Shown here: piece by piece, positions 1-9,858 of the stretch
How the letters are laid out: every line of letters begins with the position of its first letter
Numbering within the stretch: position 1 is the stretch's first letter
Origin: Candidatus Endomicrobiellum trichonymphae
GTDB taxonomy: Bacteria; Elusimicrobiota; Endomicrobiia; Endomicrobiales; Endomicrobiaceae
Direction of reading: 5' to 3'
Length of the DNA: 64,000 nt
Assembly (NCBI RefSeq): GCF_002355835.1
Contig: NZ_AP017459.1
Span: 992,001-1,056,000, forward strand
Notes under the pieces: model-generated
Told to the model about the DNA's origin: nothing
What the model saw: the letters and a program-made list of their open reading frames with translations, nothing else
Database searches by the model: none
Translations under genes and position numbers: made by a program

Positions 1-1560
1 TTAAGAATTGATGTAGGTACTCAAAAATACTTTAGTCCTGATGTTAATATACACGCGACGAAAATATAAGAAATTTTTTAGAGAAGCTTAAAACTATAAT
101 ACATTAATTTTCCAAATGGGAAACTTCAAGAATTATAGCTGTCATAAGACGAAATTAAGATTATACCAGTCAATTAATAAAGATTCTTTACAAGCCAAAC
201 AAGCGGTAAATTCAAATAAGACTGAAAGCATTAAGAAGCAAATAAAAAAAAGTCGGAATAGTTTATCAAAATAAGTAAGTATACTGTTATGAATATTTGG
301 ATATTAACAGAAGAACGTCCAAAAATAGAAGTCTTAAAGCAGATATTAAATAAATTTGCAACAGATAGAAATTCCTGTGCTTTTATCGATAACTTGCGAA
401 TTTTGCCTGTTTTGAAAAACAACAAATTTGTTTTTACCTACGAAGTCATAAATTTTAGATGTAATAAAGTAGATAAAGCTTTTATAAAAACAGTCAGCGG
501 ATATTCGAGTTTTGTCGACTTCCTAGTCTTTTTTCAAGATGAAGAACCTTCTCTAAAAGATAAGCCAGTGTCTATGCCATTGAAGAAGCAGAAACAGCGA
601 TATTTATCAAAGATGCTCTAAATTTGTATTTTTACATCATTATTATCCTGCCGTAAAAATGATAATGCTTTATAATCTGCATATTGTCAAAAGAGAAAAA
701 CAAAGCTAAACAAATATTTTTGGCACAAGAATGCTTTTGACACTAGGAAAGCAACTTGATTCAGACAGATTTATTCCTTTTTCATCTATAAAAGAATTGA
801 TAGATTTCAAAGAACAAATGAGAAGTGCGCATAAAGGGAATGTCCCTATTACATTAGCGCAAAAACCAAACAGAATAGAAATATCCGATAGACTGATAAA
901 ATCTGACAGTTTATCGCATGATCCAAATATAGGAGCTTTAAGCATAGTTTGTGCTGTTCTTAGAAAATTAGGTTGGAAAAATGATCTAGTACCAAGCACG
1001 GACTAAAGCAAAAGCATATAAAAGCAAATAATAAGTTTATTTTGATAGCTAATAAATTAGAAATACAACTCAAATATTTAATTTTGCCAAAAACAGAATT
1101 TTATCACAACTATTGGCACTATGAAAAAACTGGAGAAAAGTTAGGAACTATTTTTATCCATACAGTAGTTGAAAATTTTACAAAAGGCTATTCTATTTTT
1201 GAGAACCATGCAGGAAGCGAAAAAGGATACTTTATAACGGCAAAGGGAGAACATATACCGCTTGCTAAATATTCTGACAGAGAAAAATATAAGGCTGGAA
1301 ATAAAGATAAAATCATTCATATACCAGATTTAATTCTTATTGATTTTGGACACAGAGAAATTATAAATGTTGAGGGTAAAAAATACCAGTTTAGTCAAAA
1401 CAGCATCAATAAATTAAATAACTACGATTTTATTGAAAAGGATTATGGAGCAGTAGAACTAGTTGAATTTGAATATCTTAGATTTAAAAGTAATAACAAA
1501 GGCAAAAGCAAGACAAAAAAACATATTCAAGAACAATTATATATAGTTAAGAAATACTAA
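1..1560 (+). pseudogene. Remnants of a type II restriction endonuclease, possibly with its methylase tail
   Basis: Open segments lie at about 180-270, 289-621, 623-730 (other frames), 731-1006 and 1042-1560. Joined across frameshifts they read as one protein. Around 555-570 a frame gives VYAIEE, about 590-710 gives IYQRCSKFVF and then YYPAVKMIMLYNL, and 716-745 gives NIFGTRMLLTLG. This pattern is one I associate with type II restriction enzymes, recalled rather than searched. The last segment has PDLILIDF followed by a downstream EGK, a PD-(D/E)xK-like arrangement. The first 70 bases (LRIDVGTQKYFSP, then a stop) could be the end of an upstream methylase. There are at least three frame changes, so it cannot be functional as written. 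The exact family is unknown. Confidence 0.55.
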
Positions 1561-1668
1561 TATTTTTTATTTGACAGATAAAATTAAAATTATATCTATA
1601 TTACCGCTACGCAGAATAAATGAATAAAACGAATATTTATTTGTTGCTGATAAATGTTCCCGTTTAAA

Positions 1669-1708
1669 AAAGCAGCCTCCGGGCAAAAACGCGGAGGCTG
1701 CTTTTTTA
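1669..1708 (-). terminator. Intrinsic terminator after groEL (possibly bidirectional)
   Basis: A perfect 11-bp stem, AGCAGCCTCCG (1671-1681) with CGGAGGCTGCT (1692-1702), has a 10-base loop. It is flanked by an A-run on the left and a T-run on the right, so it can work on both strands. It sits about 25 bases beyond the groEL stop codon. Confidence 0.85.
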
Positions 1709-1728
1709 TCTCAACAAACATCTCTATT

Positions 1729-3357
1729 TTAATATTCAGGCATCGGAGGCATTCCGCCGCCGCCAGGAAACTTCGGAGATTTCTCAGGAATGTCTGTTAC
1801 CAATGTTTCAGTCGTAAGAATAAGCGATGCTATTGAAGCGGCATTTTCCAACGCTGTTCTTGTTACTTTTGCAGGATCAACAATACCAGCCTTTATCATA
1901 TCAACATATTCGTTATTGTCCGCATCGTAACCAAAAGCTGTATCCTTTGAATTTTTAACTTTATCAACCACAACGGAAGCTTCAAGACCGGCATTTTCAA
2001 TTATCATTCTTATAGGACCTTCAAGAGCTTTAAGAACAATCTCAATACCCGTCTTTTCATCAGAATCCGCAGCGTTAATTTTTTCTAAAACAGTTTGTGT
2101 TTTTAGAAGAGCTACTCCGCCGCCGGCAACAATACCTTCTTCAACACCCGCTCTTGTCGCATTCAAAGCGTCTTCAACTTTAAATTTCTTTGTTTTCATT
2201 TCCACTTCAGTCGCCGCACCCACATTTACAACTGCAACACCGCCGACCAGTTTCGCAAGTCTTTCCTGAAGTTTTTCTTTATCGTAATCCGACTTTGTAT
2301 CTTCAATCTGTTTGCGGATTTGAGCTATTCTTGCTTCAATTTCTTTCTTATCGCCAAGTCCCGAAACTATCGTTGTGTTTTCCTTATCGACAACAATTCT
2401 TTTTGCCTGCCCGAGAAGATCTATCGTAGCTTTATCAAGCTTTAGTCCGGTTTCCTCGGTGATAACCGTTCCGCCCGTGAGAATTGCTATATCTTGAAGC
2501 ATTTCTTTTCTTCTGTCGCCAAATCCCGGAGCTTTAACAGCTATAACTTTAAGCGTTCCGCGGATCTTGTTAAGAACCAAAGTTGCAAGAGCTTCCCCTT
2601 CTATATCTTCAGCAATAATCATAAAAGATTTTCCGGTCTGTATAATTTTCTCAAGTAAAGGAAGTATCTCCTGCATTGAACTTATTTTTTTATCGGTAAT
2701 TATTATATAAGGATCTTCCAAAATAGCCTGCATTCTTTCAGTGTCAGTTACAAAATAATGCGAACTGTAGCCTCTGTCAAACTGCATTCCCTCCACAACA
2801 TCAAGAGTAGTTTCCGAAGATTTTCCCTCTTCAACGGTTATAACACCGTCTTTTCCTACTTTTTCCATTGCATCGGCAATCAAATTTCCGATTTCTTTAT
2901 CACTTGCAGAAATTGAGGCGATTTGAGCAATCTCTCCTTTATTTTTCACCTGTTTTGCAATTTTTTTAATCTCGTCAATAGCTGCTGCAACGGCTTTTTC
3001 AATCCCTTTCTTTATATGGTTTGCGTTTGCGCCCGCAGTAATATTTTTAAGTCCTTCATTTATCAAAGACTGCGCTAAAACGGTAGCTGTCGTCGTTCCG
3101 TCTCCTGCTATATCGTTAGTTTTTGAAGCTACTTCTTTTACAAGCTGAGCACCCATATTTTCAAAAGGATCTTCAAGTTCAATTTCTTTTGCAATTGTTA
3201 CGCCGTCATTTGTAATAGTCGGCGCACCGAATTTTTTATCCAAGACTACATATCTGCCTTTAGGACCGAGAGTAATTTTTACCGCATTTGCAAGTTTGTC
3301 AACACCGCTTTTCATAGCTTTACGAGCCTCGTCACTATAAATCAATTGTTTTGCCAT
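1729..3357 (-). CDS. groEL: Chaperonin GroEL (60 kDa)
   Basis: ATP-driven cytoplasmic folding chaperone. It forms double heptameric rings and works with the GroES lid encoded just upstream. The 542-residue length is normal for the family. The N-terminus carries [11 protein letters not shown] and the nucleotide-binding [11 protein letters not shown] motif; the apical domain and [10 protein letters not shown] are intact. The C-terminus ends [11 protein letters not shown], so it has a glycine/methionine-rich tail but not the long GGM repeat of many GroELs. The start is supported by AAGGAG a few bases upstream. It is co-transcribed with groES (25-base gap) and ends at a strong terminator. In bacterial symbionts GroEL is typically made at high level; nothing here measures that. 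Confidence 0.98.
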   Translation of the reverse strand: MAKQLIYSDEARKAMKSGVDKLANAVKITLGPKGRYVVLDKKFGAPTITNDGVTIAKEIELEDPFENMGAQLVKEVASKTNDIAGDGTTTATVLAQSLINEGLKNITAGANANHIKKGIEKAVAAAIDEIKKIAKQVKNKGEIAQIASISASDKEIGNLIADAMEKVGKDGVITVEEGKSSETTLDVVEGMQFDRGYSSHYFVTDTERMQAILEDPYIIITDKKISSMQEILPLLEKIIQTGKSFMIIAEDIEGEALATLVLNKIRGTLKVIAVKAPGFGDRRKEMLQDIAILTGGTVITEETGLKLDKATIDLLGQAKRIVVDKENTTIVSGLGDKKEIEARIAQIRKQIEDTKSDYDKEKLQERLAKLVGGVAVVNVGAATEVEMKTKKFKVEDALNATRAGVEEGIVAGGGVALLKTQTVLEKINAADSDEKTGIEIVLKALEGPIRMIIENAGLEASVVVDKVKNSKDTAFGYDADNNEYVDMIKAGIVDPAKVTRTALENAASIASLILTTETLVTDIPEKSPKFPGGGGMPPMPEY

Positions 3358-3382
3358 ATTATTATCTCCTTATTTCATTTGA

Positions 3383-3667
3383 TTATTCAATTATCCCCAA
3401 AATATCATCCTGCGACATTATAAGATATTCTACGTCGTCAATCTTAGCTTCTGTTCCGGAATATTTTCCAAAAAGTATTTTATCACCTACCTTTACGTCT
3501 AAAGCTATTATTTTCCCGTCTTCAGTTCTTTTGCCGGTTCCAACCGCGATAATTTCTCCCTCCTGTGGTTTTTCCTTTGCAGTATCAGGAATAATAATGC
3601 CGCCTTTTTTTACTTCTTTGGGTTCTGCAGGCTTAACTAAAACCTTTTCACCTAGTGGTCTAATCAT
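3383..3667 (-). CDS. groES: Co-chaperonin GroES (10 kDa)
   Basis: Lid of the GroEL chamber; forms a heptamer in the cytoplasm. The 94-residue protein begins [13 protein letters not shown]. It contains the mobile-loop region ([14 protein letters not shown]) and the C-terminal strand [15 protein letters not shown] typical of GroES. A longer reading with 22 extra N-terminal residues is possible. The start at 3667 is preferred because AAGGAGG lies 7 bases upstream and the family starts there. It is first gene of the groES-groEL operon. Confidence 0.96.
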   Translation of the reverse strand: MIRPLGEKVLVKPAEPKEVKKGGIIIPDTAKEKPQEGEIIAVGTGKRTEDGKIIALDVKVGDKILFGKYSGTEAKIDDVEYLIMSQDDILGIIE

Positions 3668-3720
3668 CTTACTTCCTCCTTGAACTTTTATTATCGTTTT
3701 ATCGTTTATTCTTTTTATCT

Positions 3721-3776
3721 TTAGCACTGTCACCCTACGACTGCTTATTATATAAAATTAAATTAATTTTTGTCAA
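3721..3776 (-). promoter_or_regulatory. groESL promoter with CIRCE-like HrcA operator
   Basis: On the minus strand TTGACA (3771-3776) and TATAAT (3747-3752) are 18 bases apart. Overlapping and just downstream is an inverted repeat, TTAGCACTG, 9-base spacer, GACTGCTTA (3721-3747 in plus orientation). It matches the CIRCE consensus TTAGCACTC-N9-GAGTGCTAA at 15 of 18 positions. CIRCE is the binding site of the heat-shock repressor HrcA, so heat-inducible control of groESL is inferred. Confidence 0.8.
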
Positions 3777-3849
3777 TATACTGCGCTACATCAGCTTTTT
3801 CTAACTTTTTTAATCTTTTTTTCTTTTTATATTTTATACTCCCGCGCAC

Positions 3850-4330
3850 GCGGATTTACCGGAAAGAAGCAGTCTTTCTGTCATGACCAGACTATCAAAA
3901 GAATATTACACAAATACAGAACTATCCTATAAATCTTATGCATCTGCACCATAAGATATACTCTAGGAATAATTTTTTGCATCACCATAAAATTTATATA
4001 GATTCTGTATTGCAGGAATATTTTTATCGATTGACGTTTATAAAATAAGCGGCACTTTTTTTGAAATGTTTTTATTATATCCTCCGGTTAAAGCAACAGA
4101 CAGTTTCCCAAAGATAAAACTTTTTTGTTATCTTCATACAGTTTGCAACCTGTCGCAAGAAGCTTATCTGCGACATAATATTCTGTTTTTTCAGATATTA
4201 GCGACGAAATAAGAACTATCGCAATAACCAAATTGAATAGTACATCCTGTAAAGCGCACGAAAATCTGCGGAAATTCTATATATAAATCTTTACCCTGAA
4301 ACGAAAAAAATTTTACAAATCGGCGACTGT
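3850..4330 (-). pseudogene. queE: Decayed queE (7-carboxy-7-deazaguanine synthase, radical SAM)
   Basis: Reading the minus strand from about 4315 gives GKDLYIEFPQIFVRFTGC followed by GYCDSSYFVANI. This corresponds to the QueE pattern GEGLYxGxPxxFVRxxGCNLxCxYCDT, the radical-SAM cluster loop. The first cysteine of that loop is lost and stops follow. Further on, fragments such as YVADKLLATGCKLYEDNKKV are spread over two frames and then fade. QueE makes the deazaguanine base of preQ0. Its neighbours queC (decayed) and queD support the identification. Confidence 0.6.
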
Positions 4331-4333
4331 ATT

Positions 4334-4938
4334 TCAGGCAAGAACAGTGTCATTTATTTCCGCATCTTTAAAACATTTTATTCTCAATTTACACGAATCG
4401 CATTCCATGCACAGTTTTTTATAGTCGTTATAACAAGTCCACGTATCTTTATTTATTTTATACCAAGTTTTCATCCATAGCGGAAATTGAACGATTATTT
4501 TTGTCTTAAGCGCTTTTAAAACATTATTGTAGGCTTCTATAAATTCCAGCGGACGGTCAGGGTAATTTAAGAAATCCACAGAAGTAACGCCAATAAAAAA
4601 TCAACTGGGCAGTCACAGACCACGCTCAAGACAACGCATAAGAGAGAAAATTAATGTTCCTTCTCGGAGCATAAGTAGAGGGAATGGTTTTTGGCAAATG
4701 TTTATGAACCGGAATTTTTTTGTTTTTGCTTGTCAATGAATCACCGAACCATGGCAGATTTATTTTTATAATGGAATATTCTGTTTTGACAGATTTTGTA
4801 ATCTTAACAGAAGACAAAATTTCTTTACTATGTTTTTGCCCGCAATCAAGCATCAAGCAGGTGCATTTATATCCTTTTAACAGGACTGTTGTCTAAAATC
4901 CGTCCGCCTGAAAATAAAATCACCGCTCTTTTTTCCAT
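4334..4938 (-). pseudogene. queC: Decayed queC (7-cyano-7-deazaguanine synthase)
   Basis: QueC makes preQ0 from carboxy-deazaguanine using ATP. The minus strand starts MEKRAVILFSGG (about 4903-4938), the PP-loop SGG of this family. After a frameshift it continues MLDCGQKHSKEI and PRRNINFLSYALS (4626-4856). After another lesion it gives DFLNYPD, EFIEAYNNVLKA and the zinc-site segment CMECDSCKLRIKCF (4334-4579). The order matches QueC, but at least three frame changes and missing stretches break it. It lies between decayed queE and intact queD. Confidence 0.75.
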
Positions 4939-4939
4939 T

Positions 4940-5159
4940 TTCACTTTAATCCTCTTAAATATGTCCTGCTGAGGTAAACGAAGTGCTGAAAACATCCTGA
5001 CTTTTATCCAAAGCTTCATTTTCTCTTTTCAATATTTTGGGACAAACTTCCCAATTTATCATCTGTCAAACATTATCAGCCTCGTCGCACACAAATATTT
5101 GCGCCTCTCTCCCCAAAAGTTTACACTGCCGAACCGGATAAACCTTACTATTGAAACGC
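4940..5159. other. Spacer with no recognisable gene
   Basis: Stops occur in all frames and no convincing homology was seen. It separates decayed queC from queD and is probably degraded coding DNA. Confidence 0.4.
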
Positions 5160-5528
5160 TTATATACACACAACTGCCGATGACGACTCACTCTCCCAAA
5201 TTTCTACTTCACAAACTTTTGCGTTTTTCGTCTCTATATCTTTAAGCCGTCCCAAAATAAATGCAGCTATATTTTCCGCTGTCGGGTTGACCCTGTCAAA
5301 AGGAACAATTTCATTCAAAAATTTATGATCCAAATAATTGATAACTTTATTAAGATGCATCTTAATATCCATAAAATCTATAAGCACGCCAGTATCATCA
5401 AGTTCTGTGCCGTAAAAAGCAGCTCTTATTTTCCAATTATGCCCATGCAGATTTTCGCATCTGCCTTTATATTCTCTTAAACAATGTGCTGAAGAAAAAC
5501 TTCTTGTAACCGAAAGTTTGTATTTCAT
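5160..5528 (-). CDS. queD: 6-pyruvoyl-tetrahydropterin synthase family protein (QueD / PTPS-I/III type)
   Basis: COG0720 family, 122 residues, intact. Zinc ligands are H15 (SSAH) and H28/H30 in the motif C24-E25-N-L-H28-G-H30; WESESSS lies near the C-terminus. Plain QueD has CxxxHGH. The CExxHGH form seen here is described for PTPS-I/III enzymes, which can act in queuosine synthesis and also replace FolB in folate synthesis. Because queE and queC next door are ruined, retention for folate is more plausible than for queuosine; this is inference. The ATG lies 11 bases upstream of the murI stop on the plus coordinate scale, so it is read after murI. Confidence 0.85.
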   Translation of the reverse strand: MKYKLSVTRSFSSAHCLREYKGRCENLHGHNWKIRAAFYGTELDDTGVLIDFMDIKMHLNKVINYLDHKFLNEIVPFDRVNPTAENIAAFILGRLKDIETKNAKVCEVEIWESESSSAVVCI

Positions 5529-5539
5529 TTTTACTCTGT

Positions 5540-6367
5540 TTAACTGACCATTTTTATTTTTTTGACGCCGGATATTTTTTTAGAAAAAAACCGGCTACCT
5601 ATTGTTTGAAATTTTTCAGGATTATCACTTACGTAAAATTTTAAAAATTTCTTGCCTTTCACGTCCGCAAGGATGCATGTTTTCTTTAAAATATTTTTAA
5701 CTTCCTGTGACACAGCTTTTGCAGAATCTATAAACACGACGTTGCCGCCCGCGTTTTTTTCTAAAGTTTCTCTCAGAAGCGGATAATGCGTGCAGCCCAA
5801 AACCAAAGTATCGATTTTTTTGTTTAAAAGAGGCTCTATGTATTTTTTTACTATGCTGTCCGTAATTTCTCCACTGCTCCAACCCTCTTCCACAAGCGGA
5901 ACAAACAGCGGGCATGCCTGCTGATATACTTTAGATTTGGAAATTCTATTTATCTCTCGCAGATAGGATTTGCTATTTATGGTTCCTTCCGTCCCTATAA
6001 TACCTATCTTTTTATTTTTTGACGCATATACTGCGGCTTTTGCCCCCGGTTCTATCACGCCTATTACAGGCACTTTCAAAGTTTTCTGCAAAATAGACAG
6101 CGCAAAAGCCGATGCCGTATTGCACGCTATAACAATCAGCTTAACTTTGCATCTCATTAAAAAAGATGTTATTTCTTTTGAATATTTGATTACGATATCT
6201 TTTGATTTTGACCCGTAAGGCACATGAGCGGTATCCCCAAAATAAATAAGACTTTCCAAAGGAAGCATCTTGGTTATTGCAGACATCACTGTAAGCCCGC
6301 CAAATCCCGAATCAAAAATTCCTATAGGATGATTATTTATTGTTCCGCTTTTTGTCTTTTCTCGCAT
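5540..6367 (-). CDS. murI: Glutamate racemase
   Basis: Converts L- to D-glutamate for peptidoglycan stem peptides in the cytoplasm. The 275-residue length is usual. It has the N-terminal GIFDSGFGGLTV motif, the first catalytic cysteine in ACNTASA and the second in GCTHYPLL. The ATG at 6367 lies inside the end of the upstream amidase gene (35-base overlap), which suggests translational coupling. It belongs to a minus-strand wall cluster: PASTA protein, rpe, amidase, murI. Confidence 0.95.
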   Translation of the reverse strand: MREKTKSGTINNHPIGIFDSGFGGLTVMSAITKMLPLESLIYFGDTAHVPYGSKSKDIVIKYSKEITSFLMRCKVKLIVIACNTASAFALSILQKTLKVPVIGVIEPGAKAAVYASKNKKIGIIGTEGTINSKSYLREINRISKSKVYQQACPLFVPLVEEGWSSGEITDSIVKKYIEPLLNKKIDTLVLGCTHYPLLRETLEKNAGGNVVFIDSAKAVSQEVKNILKKTCILADVKGKKFLKFYVSDNPEKFQTIGSRFFSKKISGVKKIKMVS

Positions 6368-8066
6368 AATACTTTACCACTCCCTCATATATGGAGTCGG
6401 CTACGTCCACACAAAACTTTTTTGAAGAAAACTCAGATTCCTGCATATAATTGCTTATAAAAGCACTTTCTACAAGCACCGAAGGCATTTGCGCTCCCTT
6501 CAATACGCAAAAGCTCGCCTGTTTTACACCCTTATTCGGTATTTTAAGTCTGTTGATGGTTTCGGCATATATAAAACCGCTCAATTCCGAACACTCGTTT
6601 ATATATTCAGTAATAGCAAAAGACCAAAACATACTCTCAAGCGCAGTGTTTTTTTCGATGGGCTTGATGGGCTGCTTTTCTAGTCCCAAAGCGGAATTTT
6701 CACGAATTGCCGTTAAAGCAGCTTCAGAATCAGTAGCTTTTTCCGATAAGAAGTAAATTTCAAAACCGTTTACGTTCCTGTCAAAACTTGCGTTGCAGTG
6801 CACAGATATAAATAAATCTGCTTTACATTCATTTGCTATATTTGTTCTTTTAGAAAGAGGAATAAAAGTATCATCCTTTCTGGTAAGAATTATCTCATAA
6901 TTGTCATCATTATCAAAAATTGTTTTAAGTTTATAAACTATCTCAAGATTTACGTCTTTTTCTTTTGTACCGTTCGGTCCTACTGCACCCGGATCTTCTC
7001 CCCCGTGTCCGGCGTCAAGAACTATAATTTTTTTACGTTTATAGCAAGCCTCTTTCTCTTTTTCCTGTTTAGTCACAACATCTTTAGCAGTATCGTCAAT
7101 TATATTTTTATCTTCAAATTTTACAACAGGCACTTTTTCAAGATCTTTGTTATTTTCAATCATCGGTATAATCCCGCTCATCTGTGCCTCTTTGTATTTT
7201 TCAGGCGTTGTTAAATCGGATTCTTTTAAGATTTCAGGCAGTTTGACATTTTTTTCTTCCGCCACCGGAATTACAGTTGCCTTCTTTGTTGAGGACGTAT
7301 CAATATTTTTAGAATGCTTAATACAAACAACTATTCTATAGGGTTTGGAAAGTATTGAAGTTTTAATAATCTTAGGCATCTGCTGGAGATTAATTTTTAC
7401 TAACGCAGACCCTCCTTTCATATCGTAAGAAATGTCTTTAACAATGCCGTTGTTCACGACTAAAACATCGCGATGCACTTTTCCTTCCAGTATCTTTATA
7501 GCCACACGTCTGGAAGTTTTTGAAACAGTATATGATAGCGGTTTTTCAAGCTGTATAAGCACCCGCGTACTCTCGAGTTTTGTAAAATATTTCACAGCTG
7601 AAATATTTACGCGATGTTTTATACTCAACAGCAAAGACGAGGGATTCCATACGGTATCGGCTTCTACAATTTCCGTAAATTCTTTTGATTTAAGAATTTC
7701 CGGCGGAATATACATCTCATTTCCTATAAGTCTTGACGGAAGAGACATTTTCTTTAATTTATTCCCGAAAGCAACTCCGAAATCATCTGCTTTAATATGT
7801 ATTTTTTTGTTGTTTAAATGCATTGTCAGCTGCGAACTTACCGGTTTCCATTCAAGCGACGCATTATATATTTTGGCAATTTCTCTTACAGAAAAATAGT
7901 TCGTCCGCTCGGATATTTTATAAATTCTTACACCCGGTAAAGGTTTTCCGTCAATAATTACGTTAATAGCTTTTGACAAAACAACGGGAGCTTTTTTTTC
8001 CGCATGCGAATAAACGGTAAAAAACAGCATAAACAGTGAAAGGAGTAAAACAGATAGCTTTCTCAT
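6333..8066 (-). CDS. amiC: Secreted N-acetylmuramoyl-L-alanine amidase
   Basis: Cleaves the amide bond between MurNAc and the peptide, probably in the periplasm during cell separation. Residues 1-22 form a signal peptide ending SHA. Next is a copper-amine-oxidase-N-like segment (VIIDGKPLPGVRIY to MYIPPEIL, about 35-125), then an AMIN-like region (about 155-250), a low-complexity linker, and a C-terminal Amidase_3 domain. Visible zinc/catalytic motifs are DAGHGGEDPGA, NLEIVYKL, SVHCNA and VLVESAFISN. 577 residues is long for the family because of the extra N-terminal domains. The start overlaps the rpe stop by 4 bases. The symbol is by analogy to AMIN-bearing amidases. Confidence 0.92.
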   Translation of the reverse strand: MRKLSVLLLSLFMLFFTVYSHAEKKAPVVLSKAINVIIDGKPLPGVRIYKISERTNYFSVREIAKIYNASLEWKPVSSQLTMHLNNKKIHIKADDFGVAFGNKLKKMSLPSRLIGNEMYIPPEILKSKEFTEIVEADTVWNPSSLLLSIKHRVNISAVKYFTKLESTRVLIQLEKPLSYTVSKTSRRVAIKILEGKVHRDVLVVNNGIVKDISYDMKGGSALVKINLQQMPKIIKTSILSKPYRIVVCIKHSKNIDTSSTKKATVIPVAEEKNVKLPEILKESDLTTPEKYKEAQMSGIIPMIENNKDLEKVPVVKFEDKNIIDDTAKDVVTKQEKEKEACYKRKKIIVLDAGHGGEDPGAVGPNGTKEKDVNLEIVYKLKTIFDNDDNYEIILTRKDDTFIPLSKRTNIANECKADLFISVHCNASFDRNVNGFEIYFLSEKATDSEAALTAIRENSALGLEKQPIKPIEKNTALESMFWSFAITEYINECSELSGFIYAETINRLKIPNKGVKQASFCVLKGAQMPSVLVESAFISNYMQESEFSSKKFCVDVADSIYEGVVKYYARKDKKRNNK

Positions 8067-8713
8067 ACAAAAAAGGATTTAACAGCTTCAAGAGGGTTTT
8101 CAGCTGCAAAAATGTAACTGCCGCTGACTAATGCGTCTGCACCGGCGTCAATACAGATTGAAGCGGTACGGGAATTTATTCCGCCATCAACTTCTATAAG
8201 ACAGTCATAATTGTTTTCATCAATAACTTTTCTTAAAACTTTGATTTTCGCAACCATATTATCCATAAAAGACTGTCCGCCAAATCCCGGCTCGACTGTC
8301 ATAATCAAAACTAAATTAAGATAAGGAAGCAAAGCTTCTATTTCAGAAACTGAGGTTTTAGGTTTTATTGATATTCCAGCTTTAATACCCGATGATCTTA
8401 TGTCTTCTACAAGTTTCTTTTTCTCGGCTGAAATTTCGCTGTGAAAAGTTATTAAATCCGCTCCGGCTTCTTTAAACTTTCGCCAATATTTTTCCGGATT
8501 CGTTATCATAAGATGTATATCAAAAAATAACTCAGTCTCCTTTCTCAAAGATTTTACGACCACTGGACCTACAGTGATATTGGGCACAAAATGTCCGTCC
8601 ATCACATCAATGTGAACCCATTCCGCTCCGGACTTTTCTATCATTTTTAAATCATGCTTTAAAGCTGCAAAATCCGCAGACAAAATTGACGGAATAATAA
8701 TAATTTTTTTCAT
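8063..8713 (-). CDS. rpe: Ribulose-phosphate 3-epimerase
   Basis: Interconverts ribulose-5-phosphate and xylulose-5-phosphate in the pentose phosphate pathway. It is a 216-residue TIM barrel of normal length. Motifs include IPSILSADF, HIDVMDGHFVPNIT with the metal-binding H and D, HLMITNPE, VEPGFGGQSF and EVDGGI. It is 51 bases after the PASTA gene and overlaps the amidase start by 4 bases (ATGA), so it is part of the same operon. Confidence 0.96.
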   Translation of the reverse strand: MKKIIIIPSILSADFAALKHDLKMIEKSGAEWVHIDVMDGHFVPNITVGPVVVKSLRKETELFFDIHLMITNPEKYWRKFKEAGADLITFHSEISAEKKKLVEDIRSSGIKAGISIKPKTSVSEIEALLPYLNLVLIMTVEPGFGGQSFMDNMVAKIKVLRKVIDENNYDCLIEVDGGINSRTASICIDAGADALVSGSYIFAAENPLEAVKSFFV

Positions 8714-8764
8714 TTTTTTATTCCAAACAGTAGTATTTACCGCTATATTAACGGATGAGTAATC

Positions 8765-9499
8765 CTATGCACTCAACCATAGACTGACACTTTCCAAATC
8801 CGTCACATCAGTATCAGCTTCAGGCAACTGTCTTAAAACGATATTTGTTCTAATACCAGAAAATTTTTCGCCCGCTATGTTCAGAGCTATACCACAATGC
8901 GCCGCCCATATTCCCGCTTCTTCAAGATTTTTATTTACAAAGTCCGGCATAAGAACAACTCCTTCGGGTGGAGGACCGTCCGAAACAATAATATTTACAA
9001 CAGAATCTTTATCCACCGAAGATCCCGCCGCAATGTCCTGCGAAAGAACTGTTCCCTTGCCCATTTTAAGAGAATACTTTTTTGAGACCTCGCCCATGAC
9101 TAAAGTTGAATATCTTAAAGAAATATCCGCCGAACGGACAGTCTGCCCGACAAGATTTGGGACATAAATCATTTCCCCACCCTGACTTATTGTCACTCTA
9201 ACCAATTTTCCTTCCCTGACACTCATTCCAGCAGAAGGGTTTTGGCGCAAAATTACTCCGGCAGGTACATTTTGATTTAATTCTTCACCATCTTTTTTAA
9301 GTCCGAATCCCGCATTTGAGAGTTCTTCCACTGCATTATAAATACTTTTTCCGACCACATTCGGCAACACAACCTCTTTTTTATTATGAACTAAAGCACC
9401 CATAATAATGTTAAAAGCAAAATAAAAAACTATCCCTATAATTATCAATATAATAAATAATTTAAAAAGCCTTTCCAACAAAATTCCAGCCCATATCAA
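8765..9499 (-). CDS. Membrane-anchored PASTA-domain protein
   Basis: A transmembrane helix (about residues 11-33) is followed by three PASTA-like repeats (about 40-105, 110-175, 180-244), marked by LPNVVGKS, VPNLVGQT and MPDFVNKN and by NPSAGMSV and DIAAGSSV. PASTA domains bind peptidoglycan or muropeptides. Here there is no kinase or transpeptidase domain, so this is an extracytoplasmic binding protein of unknown partner. The open frame begins with TTG; a later TTG is also possible and no strong ribosome site decides. It is first gene of the wall cluster leading into rpe. Confidence 0.85.
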   Translation of the reverse strand: MIWAGILLERLFKLFIILIIIGIVFYFAFNIIMGALVHNKKEVVLPNVVGKSIYNAVEELSNAGFGLKKDGEELNQNVPAGVILRQNPSAGMSVREGKLVRVTISQGGEMIYVPNLVGQTVRSADISLRYSTLVMGEVSKKYSLKMGKGTVLSQDIAAGSSVDKDSVVNIIVSDGPPPEGVVLMPDFVNKNLEEAGIWAAHCGIALNIAGEKFSGIRTNIVLRQLPEADTDVTDLESVSLWLSA

Positions 9500-9858
9500 G
9501 TTTTAATAAACAGATTGCCACAACTTTCATGATACTATTTAATTATTCCAAAACATCAGCTTCTGATATTCATGGGAATGGGCAATCGCACCGCGCTAAT
9601 TTATACTCAAATGCTTTAACCGCAAAACGGCACGTATTGCCGGGGTGCACCGAAACTTACTTTTAGCATATATCTTCTAAAAAATAAATGCAACCGCATA
9701 TTTCAGATATGCCCTGAAATGATGATGAAAAACAAACACTATCTCGGAGATTTTTAGGAACTATATTTGCCGCTCAGGCGAATGGCAAAAGCAAATTTCC
9801 ATCATTATTTTATCAGGAGCAGCATACATAAACACGATGTATTAGTCAAAATCCGAAG
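9500..9858. other. Intergenic gap without recognised gene
   Basis: About 360 bases between the ilvC stop and the PASTA gene start. Short frames only, and no tRNA or clear terminator. It may hold the promoter of the PASTA-rpe-amidase-murI cluster, but no strong pair of boxes was seen. Confidence 0.4.

Noticed and set aside
9500-9858. fmt/def remnant upstream of the PASTA gene
   Set aside because: Expected from gene order in some bacteria, but no frame showed a recognisable formyltransferase or deformylase motif.
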